A stretch of DNA of 64,000 nucleotides from Amycolatopsis mediterranei (GTDB taxonomy: Bacteria > Actinomycetota > Actinomycetes > Mycobacteriales > Pseudonocardiaceae): contig NZ_CP100416.1 of assembly GCF_026017845.1 (NCBI RefSeq), positions 7,187,749 to 7,251,748 of the forward strand. Reading direction: 5' to 3'. Under the pieces are notes generated by a model. It had not been told where the DNA came from. It ran no database searches and worked only from the letters and a program-made list of their open reading frames with translations. A program made the position numbers and the translations under genes. Below, piece after piece: positions 33,778 to 42,093 of the stretch (the stretch's first letter is position 1; every line of letters begins with the position of its first letter).

Positions 33778-35703
33778 CTACGGCGCGATGATGAGCGGGA
33801 CCTCCGGCGACGGGCCGTCGGACAACGGGATCTGGTACCGCTGCGTCACGTACGACGCGATGGTGTGGAACAGCGGCGCCGCGGAGTGCCCGACCGGCAG
33901 CGTCGTGTCCGGCGCGTCCAGCCGGATCCCGACGACGAACCGCGGGTGGTCGGCGGGCAGGATGCCGGCGAAGGTGATGTTGTACAGGTGGTCGCTGTAG
34001 GCGTGCGTCCGCGGGTCGACCTGCTGGCCGGTGCCGGTTTTCCCGGAGATCTGGTAGCCCTCGACCGCCGCGGTCGGCGCGGTGCCCTTCTGCACGCCCT
34101 TGCCGTTCTGGGCGACCGCGCGCATCATGTCGCGCACCGTCTTGGCGGTCTGCGGGTTGACCACCCGGACCGACTTCGGGGCCGGCTCGGGCACGGTCGT
34201 GCCGTCCGGGTTCACCTTGGCCTTGACGATGCGGGGTTCGACGCGCAGGCCGTCGTTGGCGATCGTCTGGTACATCCCGGCCATCTGCAGGACGGTCATC
34301 GACAGGCCCTGCCCGATGGGCAGGTTGCCGAAGGTGGTCGCCGACCACTGGCTGCGCGCGGGCACCACGCCCGCGCTCTCGCCGGGCAGGCCGACGCCGG
34401 TGCGCTGGCCGAGGCCGAACGACTTGAGCAGGTTGGCGTAGCGCTCCTCGCCGATCTTCTGCGCCAGCAGCAGGGTGCCGATGTTGGACGACTTGGCGAA
34501 GATCCCGGTGGTGGTGAACGTCTGGGTGCCGTGGGTCCAGGCGTCGTGCACCGTCTTGTCGGCCACTTGCAGCGCACCCGGCACCTCGACCGTCGACTCC
34601 GGCGTCGCGACGCCGAAGTCGATCGCCCCGGTGGCGGTGACGAGCTTGTTGACCGAACCGGGCTCGAACGGCGTGGTGACCGCCGGGTTGGCCAGGTCGT
34701 CGGTCTTCCAGGTGCTCTGGTCGTTGGGGTCGAAGGTCTTGTCGTTGGCCAGCGCGTAGACCTCGCCGGTCTTGGCGTCCATGACGACGGCCTGCCCGCC
34801 CTTGGCGTGCGACTGCTGGACGTAGTCCGCCAGCTGCCGCTGCACCTCGTACTGCAGGTCGGAGTCGATGGTCAGCTCGAGGTCGGAGCCGGGGACGGCG
34901 GCCTGCAGGTCGCGCTCGGTGCCCGGGATGACGACGTTGTCGCTGCCGTTCTTGGTGTTGACCAGCATCCGGCCCGGCGTGCCCGCCAGGTCGTTGTCGC
35001 GCAGCAGCTCGAGCCCGACGAGGCCGTGGAGGTTGTGCTTCGACACGTCCTGGTCTTCGGAGCGCCAGTTCGCGGCGCCGACGATGTTGGCCGCCAGTCC
35101 GCCGCCCGGGTACTCCCGCAGCGCGCGCTTCTCGACGCCGATCCAGGCGAAGTGCTTGACGATGTCGGCGGCGATGGACGGCTCGACGTTGTTCACCAGG
35201 TAGGTGAAGGACGCCTGCTTGTGGAACAGGTCGAGCAGCTGCTGCTCGCCGATCGCGTTCGGCAGCTTGCCCGCGATGTACTTGGCGGCCGCGGCGGTCT
35301 CGGAGTCGAACGTCTTCGCCGTTCCCGGGTTCTTCGTGGCGAAGTCGTCCATGCTCTTGTGCAGCGCCTTGAGGTTCACCGAGAGCGTGCGCACCTCGAC
35401 GCTGAACGCCAGCTTCGCGCCGTTGCGGTCCACAATGGACCCGCGCTGGGCGGGGATGTCGATGGTCTGGGCGCGCTGCCGTTCCGCCGCGGCCGAGAGC
35501 GCCGCGGCGTCGAACCACTGCACCTGCACCAGTTTCACGCCGGCGACGATCAGCACGGCGACCAGCAGCAGGCGCACGGCGGAGAACCGGCTGCGGTGCC
35601 CGCCGTTGCCCCGCCGCGCGGCCGCGCTGCGGGTCCCGGCGGCGTACGTCCGCCGCGCGCTGCCCGCCGCGCGCGCACGGGCCTGGCTGCGGCCCGAAGC
35701 CAT
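33778..35703 (-). CDS. ftsI: Septal transpeptidase FtsI (PBP3, class B PBP)
   Basis: The 641-residue protein has a basic N-terminus, one transmembrane anchor near residues 42-60, a dimerisation module (RGSIVDRNGAKLA) and a transpeptidase domain with SVNK (catalytic Ser in EPGSVNK), SSN and KTGT motifs. It cross-links septal peptidoglycan with FtsW. No PASTA domains are present. A GTG three bases upstream would give a GTGA overlap with the ftsL-like stop; ATG at 35703 is used here. Confidence 0.95.
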   Translation of the reverse strand: MASGRSQARARAAGSARRTYAAGTRSAAARRGNGGHRSRFSAVRLLLVAVLIVAGVKLVQVQWFDAAALSAAAERQRAQTIDIPAQRGSIVDRNGAKLAFSVEVRTLSVNLKALHKSMDDFATKNPGTAKTFDSETAAAAKYIAGKLPNAIGEQQLLDLFHKQASFTYLVNNVEPSIAADIVKHFAWIGVEKRALREYPGGGLAANIVGAANWRSEDQDVSKHNLHGLVGLELLRDNDLAGTPGRMLVNTKNGSDNVVIPGTERDLQAAVPGSDLELTIDSDLQYEVQRQLADYVQQSHAKGGQAVVMDAKTGEVYALANDKTFDPNDQSTWKTDDLANPAVTTPFEPGSVNKLVTATGAIDFGVATPESTVEVPGALQVADKTVHDAWTHGTQTFTTTGIFAKSSNIGTLLLAQKIGEERYANLLKSFGLGQRTGVGLPGESAGVVPARSQWSATTFGNLPIGQGLSMTVLQMAGMYQTIANDGLRVEPRIVKAKVNPDGTTVPEPAPKSVRVVNPQTAKTVRDMMRAVAQNGKGVQKGTAPTAAVEGYQISGKTGTGQQVDPRTHAYSDHLYNITFAGILPADHPRFVVGIRLDAPDTTLPVGHSAAPLFHTIASYVTQRYQIPLSDGPSPEVPLIIAP

Positions 35704-36434
35704 CACTGGCCGCCTCCCGGCTGGGCAGGCGGCTGCTCCTCGGGCACGGCGGGCTGGTCACCCTCGATCGGCGCGCCCTGCTGCGACTGCGTGCCCGCGG
35801 CGGGCGCCGCGGGCGGTGCGGCCGGCACCACCGGGGTGTCCGCCTTGGCCTTCTTGGGCTCGCCGACGAGCGAGGTCTTCCCGTCCGGGCCGACGACGAT
35901 CCGCGCCGGGTCACCGCCGGGCACCATGCCCAGCTGCTGGGCCGCGGGGGCCAGCGAAGCGGGCGACTCGGCCTTGGCGACGTCGCGCTGCAGCTGTTCC
36001 TTCTGCTCGGCCAGCTTCGCGTTGGTGGTGCGCAGCTGCTCGAGCCGGTAGGAGTCGGCGATCGCCTGCGTGGTCAGCCACAGCGTGGTCGCCACCCCGG
36101 CGGCCAGCAGCGCCATCATCATCAGCACGAACGACGCGCGCGACTTCGGCAGCAGCAGCTTCAGCTGGAGCTTCGGCTTCTCCGGCGGCTCGGCGGGCCG
36201 GACCTTCGGCTCCGGGCGCGCCTCGCGCTCCTTCAGCAGGTCGGCGCGCTGGGCGCGGCGCGCGTAGGCGCGCTCGGCCGCGGACGTGCGGCCACGCGAC
36301 CCGCGCCGGGGCGCGGCCTTGGCCGGCTGCGGCGCCTGCGGATCCGGCTCGACGGTGGTCGTCGAGGTGCGGGCGGCCTCGCTGCGGTCTCGCGCCGGCG
36401 CGGCCCGGCGGCGGGACTTCGCGGGAGCGGTCAT
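35703..36434 (-). CDS. ftsL: FtsL-like septum protein
   Basis: The 243-residue protein has a basic cytoplasmic N-terminus of about 100 residues, one transmembrane helix (101-123), a short coiled coil (about 128-155, RLEQLRTTNAKLAEQKEQLQ) and a Pro/Ala-rich C-terminal tail. Position between rsmH and ftsI and this layout identify it as the FtsL-equivalent bitopic divisome protein, although sequence conservation in this family is low. The ATG overlaps the rsmH stop. Confidence 0.8.
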   Translation of the reverse strand: MTAPAKSRRRAAPARDRSEAARTSTTTVEPDPQAPQPAKAAPRRGSRGRTSAAERAYARRAQRADLLKEREARPEPKVRPAEPPEKPKLQLKLLLPKSRASFVLMMMALLAAGVATTLWLTTQAIADSYRLEQLRTTNAKLAEQKEQLQRDVAKAESPASLAPAAQQLGMVPGGDPARIVVGPDGKTSLVGEPKKAKADTPVVPAAPPAAPAAGTQSQQGAPIEGDQPAVPEEQPPAQPGGGQ

Positions 36435-37384
36435 CGCGGCTCTCCGATCCTCTCTGCGGCCCGCAGCCGCACCGAGGCGGCACGCGGGTTCCGTTCGATC
36501 TCCTCTTCGCCGGCCTTTTCGGCGCCGCGCGTCAGGAGTTTCAGCTCCGGTCCGTGCCCCGGCAGCTCCACCGGGAGCCCTTCCGGGGTGCGGGACTTCG
36601 CGAGCTCGGCCAGCGCTTGCTTGACCAGCCGGTCTTCCAGGGACTGGTACGACTCGACGACGATCCGGCCGCCGACCGGCAGGGCGCCCAGCGCCGCCGG
36701 CATGGCGCGGCGCAGCACCTCCAGTTCGCCGTTGACCTCGATCCGCAGCGCCTGGAAGGTGCGCTTGGCCGGGTGCCCGCCGGTGCGGCGGGTGGCGGCC
36801 GGGACGGCGTCGTAGAGCAGTTCCACCAGGCGTCCGCTGGTGGTGAACGGCTCCTTTTCCCGCGCGGCCACGACGGCCTTGACGATCCGCTGCGCGAACC
36901 GTTCCTCGCCGTAGTCACGCAGGATCCGGATCAGCTCGCCGGGCGCGTAGGTGTTGAGCACGTCGGCGGCGGTGAACCCGGTGGTCGGGTCCATCCGCAT
37001 GTCCAGCGGCGAATCCTTGGAATAGGCGAACCCGCGCTCGGCGCGGTCCAGCTGCATCGAGGAGACGCCGAGGTCGAAGAGGATGCCGTCGGCTTTTTCG
37101 AGGCCGACGCTTTCCAGTGCCTCCGGGAGCCCGTCGTAGACCGTGTGGACGAAGTCGACGCGGTCGCCGTGGCGGGCCAGGCGCTCCGCGGACTTCTCGA
37201 GCGCGGCGGGGTCGCGGTCCAGCGCGACGAGCCGCAGCCGCGGGAAGGCCTCCAGGAGGGCGTCGGAATGCCCGCCGAGGCCGACCGTCGCGTCCACGAG
37301 GACGCCGTCGCGGTCGGTGAACACGGGAGTGAACAGCTCGACGATCCGGCTCAGCAGTACCGGGACGTGCTCGGGTGCCGTCAT
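36431..37384 (-). CDS. rsmH: 16S rRNA (cytosine-N4) methyltransferase RsmH (MraW)
   Basis: The 317-residue protein begins HVPVLLSRIVELF and has the SAM motif VDATVGLGGHS, LVALDRDPAAL and the MraW-specific stretch GFAYSKDSPLDMRM. RsmH methylates a cytosine in the decoding centre of 16S rRNA. The ATG at 37384 lies after a 215-bp gap from mraZ that contains a large inverted repeat. Confidence 0.96.
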   Translation of the reverse strand: MTAPEHVPVLLSRIVELFTPVFTDRDGVLVDATVGLGGHSDALLEAFPRLRLVALDRDPAALEKSAERLARHGDRVDFVHTVYDGLPEALESVGLEKADGILFDLGVSSMQLDRAERGFAYSKDSPLDMRMDPTTGFTAADVLNTYAPGELIRILRDYGEERFAQRIVKAVVAAREKEPFTTSGRLVELLYDAVPAATRRTGGHPAKRTFQALRIEVNGELEVLRRAMPAALGALPVGGRIVVESYQSLEDRLVKQALAELAKSRTPEGLPVELPGHGPELKLLTRGAEKAGEEEIERNPRAASVRLRAAERIGEPR

Positions 37385-37430
37385 GCGTTCCCTCCCCCTC
37401 TCTCGCCTGGGCGGCCCGGGGGAAATATGG

Positions 37431-37524
37431 CGGATGCCGTCAGGTCCCTGTCCGCCCGCTGCTGACCTGGTACCGGGGAAGGTGCACCAGGGCCATTGAG
37501 CGGACAGAGGCCTCACGGCATCCG
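37431..37524 (-). other. 25-bp near-perfect inverted repeat in the mraZ-rsmH gap (likely mRNA stem-loop)
   Basis: Bases 37431-37455 and 37500-37524 are inverted copies matching at 22 of 25 positions. They begin CGGATGCCGT and end with ACGGCATCCG, and include CTGTCCGC/GCGGACAG. The 44-nt loop contains a further CCTGGT/ACCAGG pair. In RNA this would make a very stable element between the mraZ stop and the rsmH start. Confidence 0.75.
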
Positions 37525-37599
37525 GGTGGGCTTCCCCTCTTAGCGCGGGCGGCGAACCTCTTCGTCCCCCGACGACGAAGGTGCACCGCGACCGCACGT

Positions 37600-38031
37600 C
37601 TAGAAGACGCCCGGCAGTACTTCCTCTCGAGCCTTCGCGTAGCTGTCTTCGTGCTCCTCCAGGTAGCCCTGCCACGCTTGGGCGTCCCAGATCTCCAGCC
37701 TGGTGATCGCCCCGATCACCACGCACTCCTTGCTGAGCCCCGCGTAGCGGCGGAGCTCGGGCGCGATGGTGATGCGCCCCTGGCCGTCCGGACGTTGCTC
37801 GTCCGTGCCGGCGAACAGGTAGCGCTGGTAGGCCCGAACCGCCTCGTTCGTGAACGGGGCCTCGGCGACCTTGCGCGCCATCTGCTCGAACTCGGCGCGG
37901 GGGAAGACGAAGAGGCAGTGGTCCTGCCCCTTGGTAAGCATCAGCCCACCCGCCAAGGCGTCACGGAACTTCGCGGGCAGCGCGAGCCGCCCTTTGTCGT
38001 CCAGTTTCGGGGTGTGGGTGCCGAGGAACAC
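37600..38031 (-). CDS. mraZ: Transcriptional regulator MraZ
   Basis: The 143-residue protein has the two AbrB-like MraZ repeats: FLGTHTPKLDDKGRLALPAK at the N-terminus and GQGRITIAPELRRYAGL in the second half. MraZ binds direct repeats upstream of its own gene and controls the dcw cluster. The GTG at 38031 was chosen over an upstream in-frame start because the family begins at FLGTH and a GGGAGGTGGAGG ribosome site lies just upstream. Confidence 0.95.
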   Translation of the reverse strand: MFLGTHTPKLDDKGRLALPAKFRDALAGGLMLTKGQDHCLFVFPRAEFEQMARKVAEAPFTNEAVRAYQRYLFAGTDEQRPDGQGRITIAPELRRYAGLSKECVVIGAITRLEIWDAQAWQGYLEEHEDSYAKAREEVLPGVF

Positions 38032-38096
38032 GGCCTCCACCTCCCTACCGTCCACGGTGGCGAACCACCCCGGATGGCGACGGGGCTTCCCTTCCG

Positions 38097-38138
38097 CCCC
38101 ACTGGCCACCACCGTACCCCACTTTTCACCACAGTCAA
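38097..38138 (-). promoter_or_regulatory. mraZ promoter with four MraZ-type TGGKG repeats
   Basis: On the minus strand four pentamers TGGTG, TGGGG, TGGTG and TGGGG follow one another with 5-nt spacers (10-bp period, 38131 down to 38097). This matches the known MraZ operator design. TTGACT (38133-38138) and TACGGT (38111-38116) with 16 bp between could be the -35 and -10 boxes, so MraZ binding would cover the promoter. Confidence 0.75.
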
Positions 38139-38194
38139 CGCGACAAACGGGCAGACCACTCCGTCGTGTGTTCCGTTTGCGCAGGTCAGCAGGG

Positions 38195-38358
38195 TGGGGC
38201 CAGGTGGGGGGCGTGGTGGGGCACGGTGGCCAAGATCCCCCGCACCGGGGGCCGGAGCAACCTCAGCTGTCCCCCATGCGTCCGCATAACGGCCGCGAAA
38301 GAACCCTCACCCGGCTCGAGTGGGGCTCCGTGGGGCCGGAGGGTGGGTCAAGGTGGGG
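38195..38358 (+). repeat. Further pairs of TGGGG half-sites upstream of mraZ
   Basis: On the plus strand TGG-type pentamers occur in pairs with exactly 10-bp spacing: 38195/38205, 38217/38227, 38321/38331 and 38344/38354. They lie in the otherwise non-coding stretch between mraZ and the AbiEi-like gene and resemble additional MraZ half-sites in the opposite orientation. Confidence 0.4.
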
Positions 38359-38370
38359 AACCCGGCCGCA

Positions 38371-38425
38371 ACGTCAGGAATGAGTCATTCACTGCATCAG
38401 ACGCCAGGAATGAGTCATTCACTGC
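38371..38425 (+). repeat. 55-bp direct repeat, left copy
   Basis: It is identical over 55 bp to 39478-39532. It contains two copies of AGGAATGAGTCATTCACTGC 30 bp apart, each with the 13-bp dyad GAATGA-G-TCATTC. The two 55-bp copies flank one gene. Confidence 0.85.
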
Positions 38426-38524
38426 GCCACCGAGTTATCCACAGCGAGCCGCAGACACCCTGAGTAGTCCACAGATCACGGAATGTCCGCTTGAGGAGTC
38501 GACCGGATACGTCACCATCGGCGG

Positions 38525-39490
38525 GTGACCAGAAGATCTTGGACGCGCGACGCGGAGATGCTCTTCGCCGCGAGCCGGCGTGGCGTGATCACCGTGCCCC
38601 AGCTCGAAGCTTTGGGGGTGCCGCAGGAGACCAGCTACCGGCGGTGCCTTCCCGGCCGCCCCTGGCAGCGGCTCCTCCCGGGCGTGGTGCTGCTCCGCAC
38701 CGGTGAGCCGACGCGCCGGCAGCTGCTCGAAGGCGCGCTTCTCTACTGCGGCGCCGACGCGATCATCACGGGCCTGGAGTCTTGCCGGCGCCAAGGTCTG
38801 AAGCGAGAGGTCCGCACGGATGAACCGGTTCACCTCCTCCTGCCCGCTCACCTGAAGACCATGAGCTGCGACTACGTCCTCGTCGAGCGAACCACGCGCA
38901 TGCCCGTTCCGGTCCATCGCGACGGACTCCCGCTGGCCCCGGCACCGCGAGCAGTACTGGACGAGTGCCGGCGGCTGCCTGACCATCCTCCTGTCCGGGC
39001 GTTGCTGGCCGAGGCCGTCCAGCAGCTCGGCCTCGACCCGGCCGAGCTGAGCACGGAGCTGGAGACCGGCAGCCGCAGAGGAACCGCGGTGCCTCGTGCG
39101 GTCCTCCGGGAAATCGCCCGAGGAGCCCGGTCCGCCGCGGAGGGCGTGGCGATGGCCTTGTGGCGCCGCACGGGGCTGCCGGAGCCGGTCTGGAACTTCG
39201 AGGTCCACGACGAGCACGGCCGTTACATCGCCACCCCGGACGCCTGGTGCGACGAGGTCGCTTTCGCCTGGGAGATCGATTCCTACGAGTTCCATTTCGG
39301 ACAACCCGGCTACGCGGCCACTCTCGCCCGCAACAACCGGTACGCCGCCGCCGGAATCGCCCTGGTCCAAACTGTGCCGAGCCGGTTGCGCAGTGAGCCA
39401 CGCGCGGTAGTCGCCGACTTGGTCTCGGCTTATCGCGCCGCTGCGGCCCGTCCGCGCCCACCGGTCAAGCTGGCCGGACGTCAGGAATGA
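38525..39490 (+). CDS. AbiEi-antitoxin-like / DUF559-type protein
   Basis: The 321-residue protein has an N-terminal winged-helix stretch resembling type IV AbiEi antitoxins (RRGVITVPQLEALGV), a middle region with DEPVHLLLPA, and a C-terminal portion resembling the endonuclease-like DUF559 fold (EVHDEHGRYIATPDAW, FAWEIDSYEFH). No toxin partner is adjacent. The gene sits alone between mraZ and the EspG operon, inside 55-bp perfect direct repeats, and its stop codon lies within the right copy. The GTG start has no obvious ribosome site. Biochemical function is unknown; an antitoxin-type regulator or nuclease role are both possible. Confidence 0.75.
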   Translation: MTRRSWTRDAEMLFAASRRGVITVPQLEALGVPQETSYRRCLPGRPWQRLLPGVVLLRTGEPTRRQLLEGALLYCGADAIITGLESCRRQGLKREVRTDEPVHLLLPAHLKTMSCDYVLVERTTRMPVPVHRDGLPLAPAPRAVLDECRRLPDHPPVRALLAEAVQQLGLDPAELSTELETGSRRGTAVPRAVLREIARGARSAAEGVAMALWRRTGLPEPVWNFEVHDEHGRYIATPDAWCDEVAFAWEIDSYEFHFGQPGYAATLARNNRYAAAGIALVQTVPSRLRSEPRAVVADLVSAYRAAAARPRPPVKLAGRQE

Positions 39491-39532
39491 GTCATTCACT
39501 GCATCAGACGCCAGGAATGAGTCATTCACTGC
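39478..39532 (+). repeat. 55-bp direct repeat, right copy
   Basis: Identical to the left copy at 38371-38425. It supplies the last three codons and the stop of the AbiEi-like gene and ends 11 bp before the convergent EspG-like gene. Confidence 0.85.
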
Positions 39533-39543
39533 ATCGGAACCGC

Positions 39544-40275
39544 TCAGTCTTCCGGGGTGAGGAGAGCCGTGACGCGGGCCGCGAGGCGGGTGCTGTCGAC
39601 CGGGCTCACCGTCACCCACTCCTGCCCACCCCGCCCCGAGGTCTTCGTCGCGCAATAGGCGCCGACGTCGGTGTCGAACCACGTCAAGCCGCCGACCCGC
39701 GCCGGCCGGCCCGACCCCGAGCGACGGCTCACGCTGAACTGCCCCGCCGCGTACACCGGCCGCGCCTGGATCGCCCGGACCTCCTCGAGCTGCGCCGACG
39801 CCGACCCCGAACCGGCGTCCGCGGCACCCGAGAGCGTCGACGCCGGGAGGCTGATGCCGTAGCCGGGGCCCGCCGACAGCTCCGGCAGGACGTCGACGAT
39901 CGCCGTGCCGAGCTCGCCGTCGCGGATCGAATCCAGGCCGATCGTCTGCTCCGGCTGGGTCGCCAGGACGCCACGGCGGCCGCGGGCCGCGGTCACCGCG
40001 CGGAACGGCGTCGCCGCCGTCATGTCCGCCAGTGCCTCGCACGCGACGAACACGTCCGCGTCCGCGAGCAGGTTCAGCCGCGACGCCAGGGCCGGCTCCA
40101 GCCGGGACCCGTCGTAGAGACCGCGTTCGGCGAGGTTGTCGTAGACGGCTTTCCGCACCTCGGCCCGTTCGGCGTCGGTCCCGCCGACGCTGCGGACGCT
40201 CAGCGGTTCCGGCGGGCGGTCGTGGCCGAGGTCGGTCCAGAGGATGTCGAACGCCGACGCCGAAATCCGGATCAA
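39544..40275 (-). CDS. EspG-family ESX secretion-associated protein
   Basis: The 243-residue protein has the EspG-like N-terminus (SASAFDILWTDLGHDRPPEP) and ends in TRLAARVTALL. EspG proteins are cytoplasmic chaperones for PE/PPE-type substrates of type VII secretion. The likely TTG start overlaps the stop of the PPE-like gene as TTGA, suggesting coupled translation of chaperone and client. No EccC ATPase or membrane component lies in the window. Confidence 0.75.
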   Translation of the reverse strand: MIRISASAFDILWTDLGHDRPPEPLSVRSVGGTDAERAEVRKAVYDNLAERGLYDGSRLEPALASRLNLLADADVFVACEALADMTAATPFRAVTAARGRRGVLATQPEQTIGLDSIRDGELGTAIVDVLPELSAGPGYGISLPASTLSGAADAGSGSASAQLEEVRAIQARPVYAAGQFSVSRRSGSGRPARVGGLTWFDTDVGAYCATKTSGRGGQEWVTVSPVDSTRLAARVTALLTPED

Positions 40276-40829
40276 GCCCGCCCCAGCGCCGGCGGGGTGG
40301 GGAACGTCTCGGCGGGCGCGTGGCCGCGCAGCGCGGTGTCCCGGGTCCGGAGGACGTCGATGGCCTTCTGCCGCGCGGCCTCCGCTTCGGCCCGGCGGGC
40401 GGCCATCTCCCCGGCCAGCCCGGCCAGGACGAAGACGTTCCCGCTGGACGCCGCGTCGCGGATCATCGACGCCGGGTCGTAGGTCACCGGCGGCGGCATG
40501 TCGGCCCGGGCCCGCGCGGCCACCTCGGCCTGCGCACCGACCGCCCGGCCCACCGACGCCGAGACGGCGGCGGAGTGCGAAAGCCACTGCGCGGCCCGGC
40601 CCAGCGCCGCGCGCGCCGCGTCCCCCGCCTGGCCACGCCAGTGCTCCTCCGAGGAGGCGACGAGCGCGGCGACGTCGGCGGTGGACTCCTGCAGCCGCCG
40701 GGCGAGCCCGTCCCAGCGCGCACCCACCTCGCCCGCGGCGACCGGGTCGTTGCCGCGCACGACCTCCGCGGCCATCGCCTCGTGGCTGTAGGCCTCGTAC
40801 CGCGCGGTGGCAACGGGGGGTTCGGGCAC
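40272..40829 (-). CDS. PPE/WXG-like helical protein, probable ESX substrate
   Basis: The 185-residue Ala-rich protein is predicted largely helical and has a W-x-G turn (EEHWRGQAGDAAR near residue 64), as in WXG100/PPE proteins. The GTG start follows AGGAGGT. Its partner gene encodes an EspG-like chaperone, and a lipoprotein gene lies 14 bp upstream. Secretion by a type VII system encoded elsewhere is inferred. Confidence 0.6.
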   Translation of the reverse strand: MPEPPVATARYEAYSHEAMAAEVVRGNDPVAAGEVGARWDGLARRLQESTADVAALVASSEEHWRGQAGDAARAALGRAAQWLSHSAAVSASVGRAVGAQAEVAARARADMPPPVTYDPASMIRDAASSGNVFVLAGLAGEMAARRAEAEAARQKAIDVLRTRDTALRGHAPAETFPTPPALGRA

Positions 40830-40843
40830 GGCGCACCTCCTGG

Positions 40844-41383
40844 TCAGGGCAGCTTGGGTTCGACCAGCCCGGCCACCGTGCCCGCGCGGCGGCACGCGAG
40901 CGGGGTGTCCGAGAAGCCGGTGTTGCTGACGTCGATCTGCACGCTGTTGCGGTCCCCCACGCCGAGCAGCACGGCACAGGTGCCGTCGGCGGCCTTCTTG
41001 TCGGCGACCTTCAGCCCGGGGTGCCTGCCGACCGTCGTCTTCGTGGCGTTCTTCTTGGCGACGTCGAGGTCGGCGAGGCCGTGTTTTTCGTCGAAGGTGA
41101 CGGTGACGCCGAAGGTGGCGGGCACGGTCCAGTCGCACGCCCGGGCCCCGGCGATGTCCTTGGGCTTCCCGAGCACGTTCACGCCGGCGGCCGACCGGTC
41201 CTGCGGGGAGAGCAAGGCGCAGGGATCGAGCGAGGCGAGGCCGATCCGCGAAGCGGACGGCGCAGGTGCGGCGGTCGCGGTGGCCTCCGCGGAGGAGTGC
41301 CCGACGGCGGCGGACGGTGTGGTCTGCTGCCCGCACGCGGTGAGGGGAAGAAGGAGAGCGGAAGCAAGGAGAAGACGGCGCAC
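40844..41383 (-). CDS. DUF3558-family lipoprotein
   Basis: The 179-residue protein starts with a signal peptide RRLLLASALLLPLTACGQQ whose lipobox LTAC would be cut before Cys17. A Thr/Ala-rich linker and a folded domain with DPCALLSPQDRSAAG follow, typical of DUF3558. The GTG at 41383 was chosen because it places the signal peptide at the N-terminus; an upstream in-frame start would bury it. Function is unknown, and the family is frequent near ESX-type genes in this order. Confidence 0.85.
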   Translation of the reverse strand: MRRLLLASALLLPLTACGQQTTPSAAVGHSSAEATATAAPAPSASRIGLASLDPCALLSPQDRSAAGVNVLGKPKDIAGARACDWTVPATFGVTVTFDEKHGLADLDVAKKNATKTTVGRHPGLKVADKKAADGTCAVLLGVGDRNSVQIDVSNTGFSDTPLACRRAGTVAGLVEPKLP

Positions 41384-41459
41384 GCCACGCCCCCGGCCCG
41401 GCGCAACCGGCCCCCGGCCGTCGGCACCCGCCGGCCCGCGCGCCTGTGCCCGCACCAGC

Positions 41460-41810
41460 TCATCCACCCGTGCAGTCCACACCTTCGGCCGCCTGCTCGT
41501 CGGCGTGCTGGTACTTCGCCAGCGCCTCGCCGATCCGCTGCTTGAGCGTCTCCAGCTCCTTGCCGAACGCGGTCAGCTGCTGCACCGCCGAACCCTGGCC
41601 GCCGATCCCGTACTCGGCCATGAACTCGCCGATCTCGCCGGCGTACCCGCCGCCCAGCGGCACGCTCCGGCCGAGCACCTTGGCTTCGCGGACCATTTCG
41701 CCGACGACGTCCTGCAGCCGGCCGAGCTTCGCGTAGGCGTCCGTGGCCAGCTCGGGCGCGACCGCGAAGCCGCGGACGTCGTAGGGCGGCTGGGTTCGCA
41801 CCTCGCTCAT
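41460..41810 (-). CDS. Small helical protein of the EspG/lipoprotein operon
   Basis: The 116-residue protein has no signal peptide or membrane segment and is likely helical in its second half (SAVQQLTAFGKELETLKQ). No W-x-G motif is present. Its position as first gene of the EspG/PPE-like/DUF3558 operon suggests an ESX-related role, but I do not recognise the family. The ATG at 41810 faces the MoxR gene across a 283-bp divergent region with no other gene. Confidence 0.65.
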   Translation of the reverse strand: MSEVRTQPPYDVRGFAVAPELATDAYAKLGRLQDVVGEMVREAKVLGRSVPLGGGYAGEIGEFMAEYGIGGQGSAVQQLTAFGKELETLKQRIGEALAKYQHADEQAAEGVDCTGG

Positions 41811-42093
41811 AAGCGGTTACGCCTCTCCGTAGCCGGGCGACCTCGAACCGCAGCATACGACAGAGCGGGGTGTCAGCGGGAGCACCCAGAATCGGGTGAA
41901 GGGGCACCCGTTCGGGGTATCGTCGCTGCTTGCGCAGCGTCATCGGAAACCCTTCGCGGGGTTCCGCCCCCAGGTTCGCCCGGGTTTGACACACTGGGTG
42001 GAAGGCTGGTCGCTGCGCGCGGACAGCAGCGAGGGGGCCGTCGGGCCCGGCGGTGCGCACACTGCGCGCGGCCATGCGCCACCAGGAGGTCGA

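Noticed and set aside
38166..38528. A 120-codon ORF with repeated RNESFTA segments
   Set aside because: It is a translation of the palindromic direct repeat and the TGGGG array, with no ribosome site or fold.
38525..39490. The direct-repeat segment as an insertion sequence
   Set aside because: The enclosed protein has no transposase motif and the repeats are direct, not terminal inverted repeats.
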